Source: Chloroflexota bacterium
GTDB lineage: Bacteria; Chloroflexota; Anaerolineae; SpSt-313
NCBI GenBank assembly: GCA_029553955.1
Contig: JAKPJZ010000113.1
Location: 38,148-102,147, forward strand
Length of the DNA: 64,000 nt
Direction of reading: 5' to 3'
In this document: positions 32,665 through 42,066 of the stretch, one piece after another
Layout: each line of letters starts with the position of its first letter
Numbering within the stretch: the first letter of the stretch is position 1
Notes under the pieces: model-generated
The model's database searches: none
Told to the model about the DNA's origin: nothing
Seen by the model: only the letters and a program-made list of their open reading frames with translations
Program-made: the position numbers and the translations under genes

Positions 32665-35238
32665 ATGGTTCAGCCGATCGGGACTTATACGGTCGTGCCC
32701 GCCCTACCGCCCAGGCTCAGCCGGCTGCGCGACCTGGCCTACAACCTGCAATGGTCGTGGGAGTACGAGACGGTCGAGCTCTTTCGCCGCCTCAGCGGTG
32801 AGCTCTGGGAGCAGGCAGGCCACAACCCGGTCAAGATGTTGGGCCTGGTCGCGCAGGAGCGCCTCGACCAGGCCGCCAACGACGAGGCCTTTCTGGCGCA
32901 CCTCGATGAGGTGTGGATGGCGTTCGACCGCTACCTGACCTGGCCGCACACCTGGTACCGCAGGCTGCTCCCCGAGCCGCCACGGCCCTCGGTGGCCTAT
33001 TTTTCCATGGAGTTTGGCCTGGCCGAGTCGCTGCCCATCTATTCCGGCGGGTTGGGCATCCTGGCCGGCGATCACCTAAAGTCGGCCAGCGACCTGGGGG
33101 TCGACCTGGTGGGCGTGGGCCTGCTCTATCAGGAGGGCTACTTTCGCCAGCGCCTGAACGCCGACGGCTGGCAGGAGGAGTACTACCCGGTCAACGATTT
33201 CTCCGTGTTGCCCGTTATCGCCCTGCGGGGCCCTGGCGGTGAGCCGCTGGCGGTGCCGCTCCACCTTCCGGGCCGCCAGGTCACGGCCCGCCTGTGGCAG
33301 GCCAACGTGGGCCGGGTCAAGCTGATCCTGCTCGACACCAACGTGCCTGAGAACGCCACCCAGGACCAAGAGATCACCGATCGTCTCTACGGCGGCGACC
33401 TGGAGATGCGCATCCGCCAGGAGATCGTGCTGGGCATGGGCGGCCTGCGCGCGCTCGATGTGCTGGGCTTGTGGCCCGACGTCTGCCATCTCAACGAGGG
33501 CCATTCGGCTTTTCTGATCCTGGAGCGCATCCGCACCCTGATGAAGGAGCACGGCCATAGTTTTGCCCAAGCGCGCGAGGTCGTCAGGGCCGGCACCGTC
33601 TTTACCACGCACACCCCGGTGCCCGCCGGTATCGACCGCTTTCCACGCCACCTCATGGAGCGCTACTTTGGCCCCTACTGCCAGGAGTGCGGCATCACGG
33701 TGGAGGAGTTGCTGGCCATGGGGAGCGAGAACCCCAACGACCCCAACTCGGCCTGGTCGCCGACCATGCTGGCCCTGCGCGTGGCCACCCACTCCAACGG
33801 CGTCAGCCGCCTGCATGGCATCGTCTCGCGACGCATGTTCCAGCCGCTGTGGACCGGCGTGCCCGCCAACGAGGTCCCCATCAGTTCGGTGACCAACGGC
33901 ATTCACGACCTGACCTTTATCTCGCCCGAGATGGCCAACCTGTACGAGCGCTACCTGGGCCCGCGTTGGCGCGAGGACCCGGGCGATCAGACGGTGTGGG
34001 TGGAGGCCGAGACCATTCCCGAGGAAGAACTGTGGCGTACGCACGAGCGCGCCCGCGAGCGGCTGGTGGCTTTTGCCCGCCACCACTTGCGCCAGCAGTT
34101 GCGCCGGCAGGGTGCGAGCCCAGAGGAGGTCGAGCAGGCCGACGAGATCCTCGACCCCAGCGCGCTGACCATCGGTTTTGCCCGCCGCTTCACGACGTAC
34201 AAGCGGAGCACGCTGGCGCTGCGTGACCGCGAGCGCCTGGCCGCGCTGCTCAACCAGCCGGGCCGGCCGGTGCAGATCATCTACGCCGGCAAGGCGCACC
34301 CGGCCGACGAGCCGGCCAAGCGTCTGATCAGCGATGTGGTGCACCTGAGCCGCGAGCCCCAGTTCCGCCACCACCTGGTCTTCCTCGAAGACTATGATAT
34401 CAGCGTCGCCCGCTACATGGTGCAGGGCTGCGATGTGTGGCTCAATACGCCGCGGCGCCCACTCGAGGCCAGCGGCACCAGTGGCATGAAAGCGGCCGCC
34501 AACGCCTCGCTCAACGTCTCTATCCTCGATGGTTGGTGGGCCGAGGCTTACCAGCCCGAGATCGGCTGGGCGATTGGTCGCGCCGGGCAGTATCAGAGTG
34601 ACGAGCAGCAGGATGAAGCCGAGGCCCTGGCGCTGTACGATATCCTCGAGCGCGAAGTGATCCCCCTCTTCTACGACCGCAGCCGCGATGGCCTGCCGCG
34701 GCGCTGGATCGCGCGCATGAAGGCAGCCGTCCAGGCGCTCTGCCCCATCTTTAACTCGAACCGCATGGTGACCGAGTACGTCGAGCGCTTTTACCTGCCC
34801 GCGGCCGAGCACGTGTGGCAGCTCTCGCTCGATGACCTGGCCCGTGCCAAGGACCTGGCCGCCTGGGTCGAGCGTGTGCGCGCCGAGTGGCCGCGCCTCG
34901 GCTTTGAGGAAGTGCGCGTCGAGGCGCCGCCGCAGTTCACCGTGGGCGCGGCCATGCCCATCACGGCACGCGTGCGCCTGGGGGCGCTCACGCCCGACGA
35001 CGTCTGGGTCGAGGCCTACTATGGCAACCTCGACGACCGGGGCAACATCGACCCGCGCGGCGCCGGCACCGTGATCCTCGAGAGCCAGGAGCAACTCGCC
35101 CCCGGCATCTATCGCTTCGCCGGCAGCATCCCCGGTCGCTCCGCTGGCCGGAGCGGCTACAGCGTGCGCCTGCTTCCGCGCAACACCGAGCTCGTGACCC
35201 CCTACGAGCTGCACCTCATCCAGTGGGCGGGGGCGTGA
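32665..35238 (+). CDS. glgP: Alpha-glucan (glycogen) phosphorylase, GT35, short type with DUF3417
   Basis: An 857-residue PLP enzyme that releases glucose-1-phosphate from alpha-glucans. It has the N-terminal DUF3417 region typical of the shorter bacterial type (LSRLRDLAYNLQWSWEYETV), then YFSMEFGLAESLPIYSGGLG, the active-site segment THTPVPAGIDRFP, and the PLP lysine in EASGTSGMKAAANASLN. It follows the GH57 and PRC-barrel genes on the same strand, with 81 bp and a small hairpin between, so they likely form one pathway. Regulatory sites of muscle-type phosphorylases are absent, as is usual here. Highly confident in family. Confidence 0.95.
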   Translation: MVQPIGTYTVVPALPPRLSRLRDLAYNLQWSWEYETVELFRRLSGELWEQAGHNPVKMLGLVAQERLDQAANDEAFLAHLDEVWMAFDRYLTWPHTWYRRLLPEPPRPSVAYFSMEFGLAESLPIYSGGLGILAGDHLKSASDLGVDLVGVGLLYQEGYFRQRLNADGWQEEYYPVNDFSVLPVIALRGPGGEPLAVPLHLPGRQVTARLWQANVGRVKLILLDTNVPENATQDQEITDRLYGGDLEMRIRQEIVLGMGGLRALDVLGLWPDVCHLNEGHSAFLILERIRTLMKEHGHSFAQAREVVRAGTVFTTHTPVPAGIDRFPRHLMERYFGPYCQECGITVEELLAMGSENPNDPNSAWSPTMLALRVATHSNGVSRLHGIVSRRMFQPLWTGVPANEVPISSVTNGIHDLTFISPEMANLYERYLGPRWREDPGDQTVWVEAETIPEEELWRTHERARERLVAFARHHLRQQLRRQGASPEEVEQADEILDPSALTIGFARRFTTYKRSTLALRDRERLAALLNQPGRPVQIIYAGKAHPADEPAKRLISDVVHLSREPQFRHHLVFLEDYDISVARYMVQGCDVWLNTPRRPLEASGTSGMKAAANASLNVSILDGWWAEAYQPEIGWAIGRAGQYQSDEQQDEAEALALYDILEREVIPLFYDRSRDGLPRRWIARMKAAVQALCPIFNSNRMVTEYVERFYLPAAEHVWQLSLDDLARAKDLAAWVERVRAEWPRLGFEEVRVEAPPQFTVGAAMPITARVRLGALTPDDVWVEAYYGNLDDRGNIDPRGAGTVILESQEQLAPGIYRFAGSIPGRSAGRSGYSVRLLPRNTELVTPYELHLIQWAGA

Positions 35239-35345
35239 GGCGCAATGCGTAAAACGTGTTGCGTGGCCCGTTACGGCGCTCAGACGGAACACGCGCTACG
35301 GGCCACGCATTACGCATTACGTTTTACGCATCACGCATCACGCTC
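35238..35345. repeat. TACGCAT-type array, inverted
   Basis: Contains CGCAATGCGTAAAACGTGTT on the left and GCATTACGCATTACGTTTTA on the right, joined by a palindromic TTGCGTGGCCCGT / ACGGGCCACGCA core. It starts at the phosphorylase stop codon. Confidence 0.8.
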
Positions 35346-35410
35346 TGGCATGTTTATTGCTGCCCCGGCCCCAGACCCCATTATCTCTTTGAACCATAGG
35401 AGGCCACATC

Positions 35411-35785
35411 ATGTGGTTGGCTCTCAGCAATCTGGGGCAGGCAGTGTTGCTCTCATTGCTGCTCGTGCACCCGGGCCACGTGCCTGCTGCTCAGGCGCCG
35501 CCGGCGCCCGGCGCGGCCTTGCCGGCCGCCGTTTCGCTGCTGGATGAAGGGGCGAGAAGCGTCTCTGGGCTGCGTTCGGGGCTCGTGGCCGCAGCCGTGG
35601 AGCGCAGCGCCGCTGTGCACGAGCGCCACAGCCCGGCGATGGCCGCTCCGCCTCGCGTCGTTGCGGCTGACGCGACCCCTGCCGGCGAGCGCGGCGTCCG
35701 AGTGGTCGCCATGACCGTGTTCAGCCTGGGCACGGTGATCATCGCCGGCGTTCTGGCCGGTTTTCTGATCAAGCGGCTGTTGTGA
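35411..35785 (+). CDS. Small secreted or membrane protein, function unknown
   Basis: A 124-residue protein with an N-terminal signal-like segment (LSNLGQAVLLSLLLVHPGHV), an Ala/Pro-rich middle and a C-terminal membrane helix (VVAMTVFSLGTVIIAGVLAG) ending FLIKRLL. AGGAGG lies seven bases before the ATG, so it is very likely translated. No homologue is recognised. Confidence 0.6.
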   Translation: MWLALSNLGQAVLLSLLLVHPGHVPAAQAPPAPGAALPAAVSLLDEGARSVSGLRSGLVAAAVERSAAVHERHSPAMAAPPRVVAADATPAGERGVRVVAMTVFSLGTVIIAGVLAGFLIKRLL

Positions 35786-36154
35786 GCCGCCGCGTTGCTC
35801 ATGACGTAGGCCGCCGGACTGTAGGCGCGGCATGTTGCCGCGGGGCTCTCCCGCGCGGCGCGATGCCGCGGCTACAGTGCGACGCCAGCCGCCTGCCGCA
35901 GGGTTGCTTGGGCACCGTCATTGCGAGCGCAGCGAAGCTATCTCCACGTCGGGCATTGGGGATTGCTTCGTCGGCGGCTGCGGCCGCCTCCTCGCAATGA
36001 CGGCGGCGGGCGTTTACCTTGCTTTCACGGATAGACCACAGGACCGGGCATTCTTGGCGGAACCAAATGGCAGGCAGATTCGTTATAGTAGTTGAAGATA
36101 GCTCTCAAACGGGGCTGGCGCATGCAGCGGCCGAAGTACGGTAGGAGGGGCACT
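35786..36154. repeat. Repeat-filled gap: two repeat families
   Basis: A GTAGGCGCGGCAT/ATGCCGCGGCTAC inverted repeat at 35821-35875 (same family as 5009-5061) and a TGTCATTGCGAG copy at 35917-36001, whose right arm carries a short insertion. No gene is seen. Confidence 0.8.
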
Positions 36155-36301
36155 ATGGCGCTCGTCACCAGGGAGATGGACCAGACAGTGGAAGCTACGG
36201 AGAGTGGGGCTGAACGCCTGCCGCTCCTTGTCCTGCTCGGCGTGCTCCTGCTGTCGCCGCTGCTCTACGATCTCACCCAGCGCGTCATCGGGCGCGGCTG
36301 A
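36155..36301 (+). CDS. Small single-helix membrane protein
   Basis: Forty-eight residues: a short hydrophilic N-terminus (MALVTREMDQTVEATESGAE) and one membrane helix (LPLLVLLGVLLLSPLLYDLT) ending QRVIGRG. TAGGAGGGG precedes the ATG at good spacing, and the following gene starts 18 bp downstream, which supports a real gene. Function unknown. Confidence 0.55.
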   Translation: MALVTREMDQTVEATESGAERLPLLVLLGVLLLSPLLYDLTQRVIGRG

Positions 36302-36319
36302 ACGCTTCAGGAGGACGGC

Positions 36320-37546
36320 ATGAAGCGCTCTCTGCCCATCCTCGCCGCGGCCCTTGCCCTCTTGCCCGTCCTGCTCACCCTGGCGCTCGGTGGTCCTGCC
36401 CTGGCCGATGCCGCGCCGCCGCTCGAGCCGCCCTGCGGCGACTTGGCCCCCACGGGCGAGACACAGGTGCAGATGGCGGCCGAGACGGTGCTGCTCGAGG
36501 TCCATGCCCCGGCGACGGTGCGCGTACGCGCCGAGTTCACCCTGCGCAACCAGGGCACGGCCGAAGAGCGCATGGCGGTGCGCTTTCCGCTCGAAGACCC
36601 TTCGGGCAGGGGCGACGGCTACGGCCAGTTCCCCGAGGTTGAACACTTTGCCGTGACGGCCCGTGGCGATGCGCTCACCTGGCGCATCATCGAGGAAGCC
36701 TTCCGCGAGGGTGATCCGCCCATCACCTGGGCCGCCTTCGACGTCGCCTTTCCGCCGGGGCAGGATGTGCAGCTCGTGGTCAGCTACGAGACGGGGCTGA
36801 CCGGCTATGGCCCGGGCATTGGCCCGGCGTCGGTCTACTATGTGCTCGAGACCGGCGCCGGCTGGCACGGGCCCATCGGCCGCGCCGACCTCATCGTGCG
36901 CCTGCCCTACCCGGCCGGGCCCGAGAACGTCTTCGCCGGCTATCAGGCGCCGCCGGACCGCAGCTTTGTCGATGGCGAGGCGCGCTGGCACTGGGAGGAC
37001 CTGGAGCCGACACACAACGACAACTTTTGGCTGCGCCTCGTCTGGCCCGAGGATTGGCAGCGACTGGTCGCCGCGCGCGGCGCCCTCGAGGCCCAGCCTG
37101 GCGACGCGCCGGCGGCCGTCGAGCTGGCCGAGGCCTCTCGCATCGCGGGCAGCGACAGGAAGGGTTTTGTCGCCAGCGAGGAGCTCGCCGGCCTGGCCCA
37201 GGCGACAATCGAGCAGGCGCTGGCGTCGCAGCCCGATGCGGCGGAGCTGCATGCCGAGCTGGCCGCCATCCTGCTGTGGCGCCTGCCCTACAGCGCCGGC
37301 ACCGCCGACCCCGGCCTGCCGCGCATTCGCAGCGAGCTAGCGCGCGCGCTCGCCCTCGAGCCGCAGAACGCGCGTGCCCTGCAGGTGCGCGAGGAGCTCG
37401 AAGCGCGCTTTGGCCCCACGCCCACCGCAGCGCCGGTCGCCGACGCCAGCCTCGCAGGGGTGAGCGGTTGGGTCTACCTGGTCGTGCTGCCTTCCATCGC
37501 CATGGCCCTCATGGCCTACATCGGCCTGCGGCGCCGCAGGGGCTGA
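36320..37546 (+). CDS. Secreted, membrane-anchored protein with DUF4424-like domain
   Basis: A 408-residue protein. It has a cleavable signal (LAAALALLPVLLTLALGGPA), a beta-rich domain with conserved TVRVRAEFTLRNQGTAEERM and VQLVVSYETGLTGYGPG resembling the N-terminal domain of DUF4424-type proteins, then a helical, tetratricopeptide-like part (ALALEPQNARALQVREELEA), and a C-terminal membrane helix (LVVLPSIAMALMAYIGL) followed by RRRRG. CAGGAGGACGGC precedes the ATG. It is outside the cytoplasmic membrane, tethered C-terminally. Role unknown. Confidence 0.7.
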   Translation: MKRSLPILAAALALLPVLLTLALGGPALADAAPPLEPPCGDLAPTGETQVQMAAETVLLEVHAPATVRVRAEFTLRNQGTAEERMAVRFPLEDPSGRGDGYGQFPEVEHFAVTARGDALTWRIIEEAFREGDPPITWAAFDVAFPPGQDVQLVVSYETGLTGYGPGIGPASVYYVLETGAGWHGPIGRADLIVRLPYPAGPENVFAGYQAPPDRSFVDGEARWHWEDLEPTHNDNFWLRLVWPEDWQRLVAARGALEAQPGDAPAAVELAEASRIAGSDRKGFVASEELAGLAQATIEQALASQPDAAELHAELAAILLWRLPYSAGTADPGLPRIRSELARALALEPQNARALQVREELEARFGPTPTAAPVADASLAGVSGWVYLVVLPSIAMALMAYIGLRRRRG

Positions 37547-37585
37547 CTGCCCGGCATACCCCAGAATGTTCGCTGCCACTTGCTT

Positions 37586-37665
37586 GTAGTGCGGGAGAGC
37601 GGGCTGCGGCGTCCGGGAAAACCCCCAGGGTTTTCCCCGACGCCGCAGCCCGCTCTCCGCACTAC
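37586..37665. repeat. Near-perfect 80-bp palindrome
   Basis: Arms GTAGTGCGGGAGAGCGGGCT and complement, differing by one base and one bulge, close on AAAACCC/GGGTTTT. It has no CGCCCGCGGGCG core, so it is related in form only. Confidence 0.85.
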
Positions 37666-37791
37666 GAACACGCTCGCCGGCAACCCGGGAACGTGATTGA
37701 CAGCCGCGGCCTCCTGGAGTACTGTATGGGCCTGCGCGGCCCGCGCCCTATGCGGCCGCCCGGGGTGCATCCTCCGCATAGAGGAGAGCTA

Positions 37792-38031
37792 ATGCCTGAT
37801 TCCGGCGTGCTCCTGACACAAGCCCTGAACGTGGCCGCCCTGGCCGCCGTCATCCTCGCCGCCGGCGCGGCGTCGCTCGCCGTCCATGCCGCGTGGCAGC
37901 GCGGCCGTTCGCCCCTGCGGGCGCTGGGGTGGACCTTGTTGGCCCTGCTGCTGCTGCTTCCCGCCGGCCTGGGCCTCTGCCTGTTGCTGGGCCGCGCGGC
38001 TGCGCCTTCGGAGGGCGACGAGCGGGTGTGA
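37792..38031 (+). CDS. Small two-helix membrane protein, function unknown
   Basis: Seventy-nine residues with two membrane helices (LNVAALAAVILAAGAASLAV, LRALGWTLLALLLLLPAGLG) joined by a basic turn. GAGGAG stands before the ATG. It ends just before the promoter of the tubulin-like cluster. No family recognised. Confidence 0.55.
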   Translation: MPDSGVLLTQALNVAALAAVILAAGAASLAVHAAWQRGRSPLRALGWTLLALLLLLPAGLGLCLLLGRAAAPSEGDERV

Positions 38032-38074
38032 ACCCTTCGTAGTGGTGGCTTTGGCCACTCGCCCCCTATCTGCC

Positions 38075-38104
38075 TTGACCCCCTTTTCAACCCTATGCTA
38101 TAAT
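38075..38104 (+). promoter_or_regulatory. Sigma70-type promoter of the tubulin-like/vWA cluster
   Basis: TTGACC (38075-38080), 18 bp, TATAAT (38099-38104). About 105 nt separate the predicted start from the GTG at 38215. Confidence 0.7.
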
Positions 38105-38214
38105 CCCGCGGCATCCGAGATCATCTGGGGGAAGTGGTATCCCCAGTGCAAGGGCGAGCGGCAGCAGGCCCCTTTGGTGGGGTTGGGCACTCTTCCCCCA
38201 AGAGGAGCGGCCTG

Positions 38215-40473
38215 GTGGCAGAGAGGAATCCACGCACGCCACGGATTGCGCTGGTGGTGGGCGGCTGCTTCAAGGCCATCGCCCAGCATCCCGCCATCGT
38301 CGACGCGCACCGCGTGGTCTACATTGACGCCTACAGCGAGACCGACGACGTGGCGTCGACCCCCGACCTCGTGCCCATCGACCTGGCCCGCGACGAGACG
38401 GTGCGCAGCCTTTGCGCCCGTTTCGACCGCCGCTCGAACGACCGGCCCCACCTGAACGGCGTGCAGGCGCACCTCGACCGGGTGATCGCTATCATGGGCT
38501 GCAAGTCGGTGGACCTGGCCAAGGGGCTGGGCCAGGTGCCCGCGGTGGCCTACCTGGCCTGGCAGGCGCGCCTCGAGCAGGGGCTGGCCGGCACCTTCCG
38601 CGCCATGATCGACGACCTGACCGTGCGCGCCGGGGGGCAGCTCGCGCGGGTCGAGATCGACGTCTTTCACTCCAACGCCGGCGCCACCGGCCGCGGCATC
38701 GCCAACGCCGTGGTCGAGACCATCTGCAATCTTTTCCAGGGGCGCACCGTCTCGGTGACGCACTATGTGGTGGGCCGCATGAGCTTTACCGGCTTGGGCG
38801 CCCATGTGCACGACAACGCGCCGCTGGGCGTGCTCGAAGACATGGCCTTCCAGCGCCACCCGCCCACCCAGGCCAAGACGGTGCACCGCTGGCTGGGCAT
38901 CGAGTTGCCGCCGGTGGCCAATGACGTGCAACAGCGTTCGGCCTATGCGGCGCTCTGGGCGCAGGCCATCACCGCCCCCCGCACCCGCGAGTTGCTCGAC
39001 CGGCCGCAGGCCAACCGCTCGGCCGCCGACGACTGGGGCAACTTTACCCTGGTGCGCAGCGGCTGGTACCGCTCGGCGATGGAGGAGCGCGACGTGGTCG
39101 TCGGCGCGGCGCACCACGCGCTCCACGAGACCGATCGGGTGCTGGCCGAGGGCGCGGCCGAGGCGCCGCTTTCGGTGGTCTACGACGTGCCGCTCGCCCC
39201 GGCTGAGGACCTGGTGCAGGGCTTTCCGGCTGACCTGCAGAAGGGCTGCCACGAGGCTCTGGAGGGCGTCTCCAACGCCGATAGCCTGACGGCGCTGGTG
39301 AAGGAAGGCGCCGCGCGCCTGCAGCCCATGGTGCGCTTCCGGCGGGCGAGCGGCGAGGAGGCCTCGGCAGGCGCGCTCTTCCACGCGCCCGCAGCCGCCG
39401 ACTATGCGGCGCTCGTGGCCGACCTGCGCGAGGCGCGTGCCATCCGGGCGGCCGTCGCTGCCGCGCTCGCCGAGGAGCAGCGCGCGCGCGCAGAGCAGGG
39501 TGAGCTGGAGCGGGCGCTGCGCCGGTGCGAGCGCAACCTGCAGCGCGCGGTGAGCCTGCTCTGCCCGCGGGGCATTGATGAGCACCTGCGCGCCCTGTGG
39601 CACCCGCCGGCGCGCCGCCGCCTCACCTTCCTGCACGCGGCGGTGGCCTACCGTCGCCTGGCCGCGCACAAAGCCGAGCACGAGGTGCGCCGCGACCTGT
39701 TGCGACGCCTGCTCGAGCGGGCCGACGAGCAGATCCGCCTCGCCCAGGAGCCCTTCCACGTCATCCGGCGGGCGCTCGAGCGCCTCATCGACCGCCAGCC
39801 GCCGGCCGACGAGCGCGCCGTGCGCTTCCGCGGCCTCGACGAGCGCCTCTTCAGCCGGCAGACCGTGTTCGAGGCCCTGCTGCGCGCCGCGCGCGCCGAT
39901 AACCACGAGCGCCTCTACCACGAGCTCAGGCAGACGGCGCGCGGCGTGACGCTGCACGGCCTGGCCGCCATCCTCAAGCTGGGCCCCGATGCCGACGCCC
40001 TGGCGGTGGTCAACAAGCTCGACTCTGACGGCGCCGAGATGGGCCCCTATTGGGGCGGCCAACCCCGGCCCGACGCCGAGATCGACCAGCGCATCCGCGT
40101 GCTGCCGCCGCTCGAAGCCGACCTCTACCGTGCGCTGCTGCAGGCCAAGGACGAGATCGGCTCGAGCGCCCAGTTCGTCTGCGCCGAGAGCATGGCCGGC
40201 GGCATCGGCATTGTGTGCCTGGATACGTACCTGGTCAAGCAGTGGTATGACCTGCTGCCGCCCGAGTACCAGCAGGACCTGGTGCTGACCCTGTCGAGCG
40301 GCGACGCCACTGCGCTGGCGCACGTGCCCGGCCACGCCCTCTATGTCGATGGGCTGTTCGAGGCCATGCACTACATACCCGGCGATGCGGTGCGCGAACT
40401 CCTCGGCCTGCCGCAGCCAGCTATGCCGCTCGCCGAGGCGCGCCTGGCGGCCTCGCCCCTGGAGGAGTCGTGA
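38215..40473 (+). CDS. Divergent tubulin/FtsZ-like protein with helical C-terminal half
   Basis: A 752-residue protein starting at GTG with AGGAG seven bases upstream. The N-terminal part resembles the tubulin/FtsZ fold: a first strand and loop RIALVVGGCFKAIA, a second strand VVYIDAY, and FHSNAGATGRGIANAVVETI, which lines up with the tubulin signature GGGTGTG but with Ala replacing two glycines, then HDNAPLGVLEDM. The rest (about residues 400-700) is rich in Ala/Arg/Glu helices that may form coiled coils. Nucleotide binding is uncertain because the glycine loops are altered. Overlap with the vWA gene and cluster content point to a membrane-linked, possibly polymer-forming role. The fold assignment is inference. 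Confidence 0.6.
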   Translation: MAERNPRTPRIALVVGGCFKAIAQHPAIVDAHRVVYIDAYSETDDVASTPDLVPIDLARDETVRSLCARFDRRSNDRPHLNGVQAHLDRVIAIMGCKSVDLAKGLGQVPAVAYLAWQARLEQGLAGTFRAMIDDLTVRAGGQLARVEIDVFHSNAGATGRGIANAVVETICNLFQGRTVSVTHYVVGRMSFTGLGAHVHDNAPLGVLEDMAFQRHPPTQAKTVHRWLGIELPPVANDVQQRSAYAALWAQAITAPRTRELLDRPQANRSAADDWGNFTLVRSGWYRSAMEERDVVVGAAHHALHETDRVLAEGAAEAPLSVVYDVPLAPAEDLVQGFPADLQKGCHEALEGVSNADSLTALVKEGAARLQPMVRFRRASGEEASAGALFHAPAAADYAALVADLREARAIRAAVAAALAEEQRARAEQGELERALRRCERNLQRAVSLLCPRGIDEHLRALWHPPARRRLTFLHAAVAYRRLAAHKAEHEVRRDLLRRLLERADEQIRLAQEPFHVIRRALERLIDRQPPADERAVRFRGLDERLFSRQTVFEALLRAARADNHERLYHELRQTARGVTLHGLAAILKLGPDADALAVVNKLDSDGAEMGPYWGGQPRPDAEIDQRIRVLPPLEADLYRALLQAKDEIGSSAQFVCAESMAGGIGIVCLDTYLVKQWYDLLPPEYQQDLVLTLSSGDATALAHVPGHALYVDGLFEAMHYIPGDAVRELLGLPQPAMPLAEARLAASPLEES

Positions 40474-41960
40474 TCCGCAAGGCAGCGCTGGCGCTGCTCG
40501 TGATGGTGGGCGCCGCTCTGGCCGCGCACTGGACCGGTCGCCTGCACCTTCTGGCCGGCGGCCTGGCCGCGCTGCTGCTCATCGCCCTCGCAGCCATCGT
40601 CAGTGTCGTGCAGCGCAGGCGCACGCCCGACGGCCTGGAAGGCGGCCTCGACGACGACACCGAGGCCCCGGCCACGAGCGCCCTGCGCGACGGCCTGGGG
40701 GGCGTGGCTCTTGGCTACTTCGGCCTGGCCCTGGGCGCGTTGATCTACAGCTATGCGCTGCCCCCGTTCTACCCCCTGCTGGTGGGCGACTGCCCCACCA
40801 TCTTGCCCCGGCTCGCCATCTATGAAGAGACCGAGTCGTGGGCGCACGCCGTCGCCCTCATCGACGGGCGCCTGGCATCGCCGCTCGACCGCAACTGCCG
40901 GGCCGAGCTCGCTGAGCGCAAGGCGCGTTACCTCATCGAGTGGAGCAAGGCGCTGCCGCGCGAGCAGGCCGAGCAGAAACTGGTGGAGGCCGAGCGCTGG
41001 GCGCACGACAACAACCTGGCGCAGTTCCGCACCATCGCCGCGCTGCTGCGCGAACAGCTCCAGCCGACCTCCGGGCCGACGCTGATCACCCCCACGCCAC
41101 CCCCCTCGCCCACGCCACGCCGCTTGCCGGCTGGGGCTAGCGCCCAGGTCTCGGGCATCGACCTGGCCTACTTTCCGCCGACGGCGTTCGTCTACCTGCG
41201 GGTGGCCGACGCGGCCGGGCAGGCCATCGCCGGCCTGGCGCCGAGCGATATCCGCGTCTCCGATGACGGGCAGCCGGTGACGGGTTTCTCGCTCTCGCAG
41301 TTCAGCCAACAGCCGACGCCGCTCCACGCGGCCCTGGTCATCGACAGCTCGGGCAGCATGGGGGGCGAGCCGCTGGCCGCCGCCAAGGCCGGCGCACGCA
41401 CCTTCCTGGGGCTGCTCGGCCCGCGCGACCAGGTGGAGATCATCGGCTTTAGCGACAAGGCCCAGGTGCTGCAGACCTGGACGGCCGACCGCCAGCTCAG
41501 CGGCCAGGCGCTCGATCTGCTGGCGGCCAACGGTGCCACCGCCCTCTGGGACGCCCTGTGGCTGGCCGGCGGCGACCTGGCCGGCTGCCCGGGGCGCAAG
41601 GCGGTGGTCGTGCTCAGCGACGGGGGCGACAACCGCAGCCGACACACCCAGGGCGAGGTCATCGCCCAGGCGCGACGGGCGGGCCTGAGCGTCTTTGTCA
41701 TCGGCCTGCGCTCGGCCGAGTACGACGGCCCGGCGCTGCAGGCGCTGGTGCAGGCGGCCGGCGGGTGCTACAGCGAGGCCTCGGGCCCGGCCCAGCTCGA
41801 AGAGTACTACCGCCAGGTCGCCGGTGCCATCCGCAGCGAGTACCGCCTGGCGCTGACCCTGCCGCGGCAGCCCAATGGCGGCGCCCATCTGCTGCAGCTC
41901 GAAATCGGCGGCCCGCAGCCCATCGCCGTCGAGCAGCGCTACCAGGATCCACAGCCATGA
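40470..41960 (+). CDS. Membrane-anchored vWA-domain protein
   Basis: A 496-residue protein. Membrane helices lie near residues 5-20, 28-47 and 75-95; a helical region (residues of about 110-195) follows, then a Pro/Thr linker, and a von Willebrand A domain of about residues 225-470. The MIDAS motif is complete: DSSGSMG, the Thr in NGATALWDAL, and the Asp in VVLSDGGDN. The GTG start overlaps the previous stop codon (GTGA), so it is coupled to the tubulin-like gene. vWA domains of this kind mediate metal-dependent protein contacts, so it may link the other cluster products at the membrane. Confidence 0.88.
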   Translation: MIRKAALALLVMVGAALAAHWTGRLHLLAGGLAALLLIALAAIVSVVQRRRTPDGLEGGLDDDTEAPATSALRDGLGGVALGYFGLALGALIYSYALPPFYPLLVGDCPTILPRLAIYEETESWAHAVALIDGRLASPLDRNCRAELAERKARYLIEWSKALPREQAEQKLVEAERWAHDNNLAQFRTIAALLREQLQPTSGPTLITPTPPPSPTPRRLPAGASAQVSGIDLAYFPPTAFVYLRVADAAGQAIAGLAPSDIRVSDDGQPVTGFSLSQFSQQPTPLHAALVIDSSGSMGGEPLAAAKAGARTFLGLLGPRDQVEIIGFSDKAQVLQTWTADRQLSGQALDLLAANGATALWDALWLAGGDLAGCPGRKAVVVLSDGGDNRSRHTQGEVIAQARRAGLSVFVIGLRSAEYDGPALQALVQAAGGCYSEASGPAQLEEYYRQVAGAIRSEYRLALTLPRQPNGGAHLLQLEIGGPQPIAVEQRYQDPQP

Positions 41961-41970
41961 GGACCAGCTT

Positions 41971-42048
41971 CACCGCAGAGGCGCAGAGGGCGCAGAGGAA
42001 GGCGAGGGTCTCTCGCTCCATCTCTGCGTCCTCTGCGCCTCTGCGGTG
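41971..42048. repeat. CACCGCAGAGG-family palindrome
   Basis: Arms CACCGCAGAGGCGCAGAGG and CCTCTGCGCCTCTGCGGTG, with a 40-bp loop. It lies in the short gap between the vWA and coiled-coil genes. Confidence 0.9.
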
Positions 42049-42066
42049 AGTTCCTTTAGGAGCAGC

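Noticed and set aside
33076..35292. Long minus-strand frame opposite the phosphorylase gene
   Set aside because: Antisense shadow; the plus strand encodes a complete GT35 enzyme.
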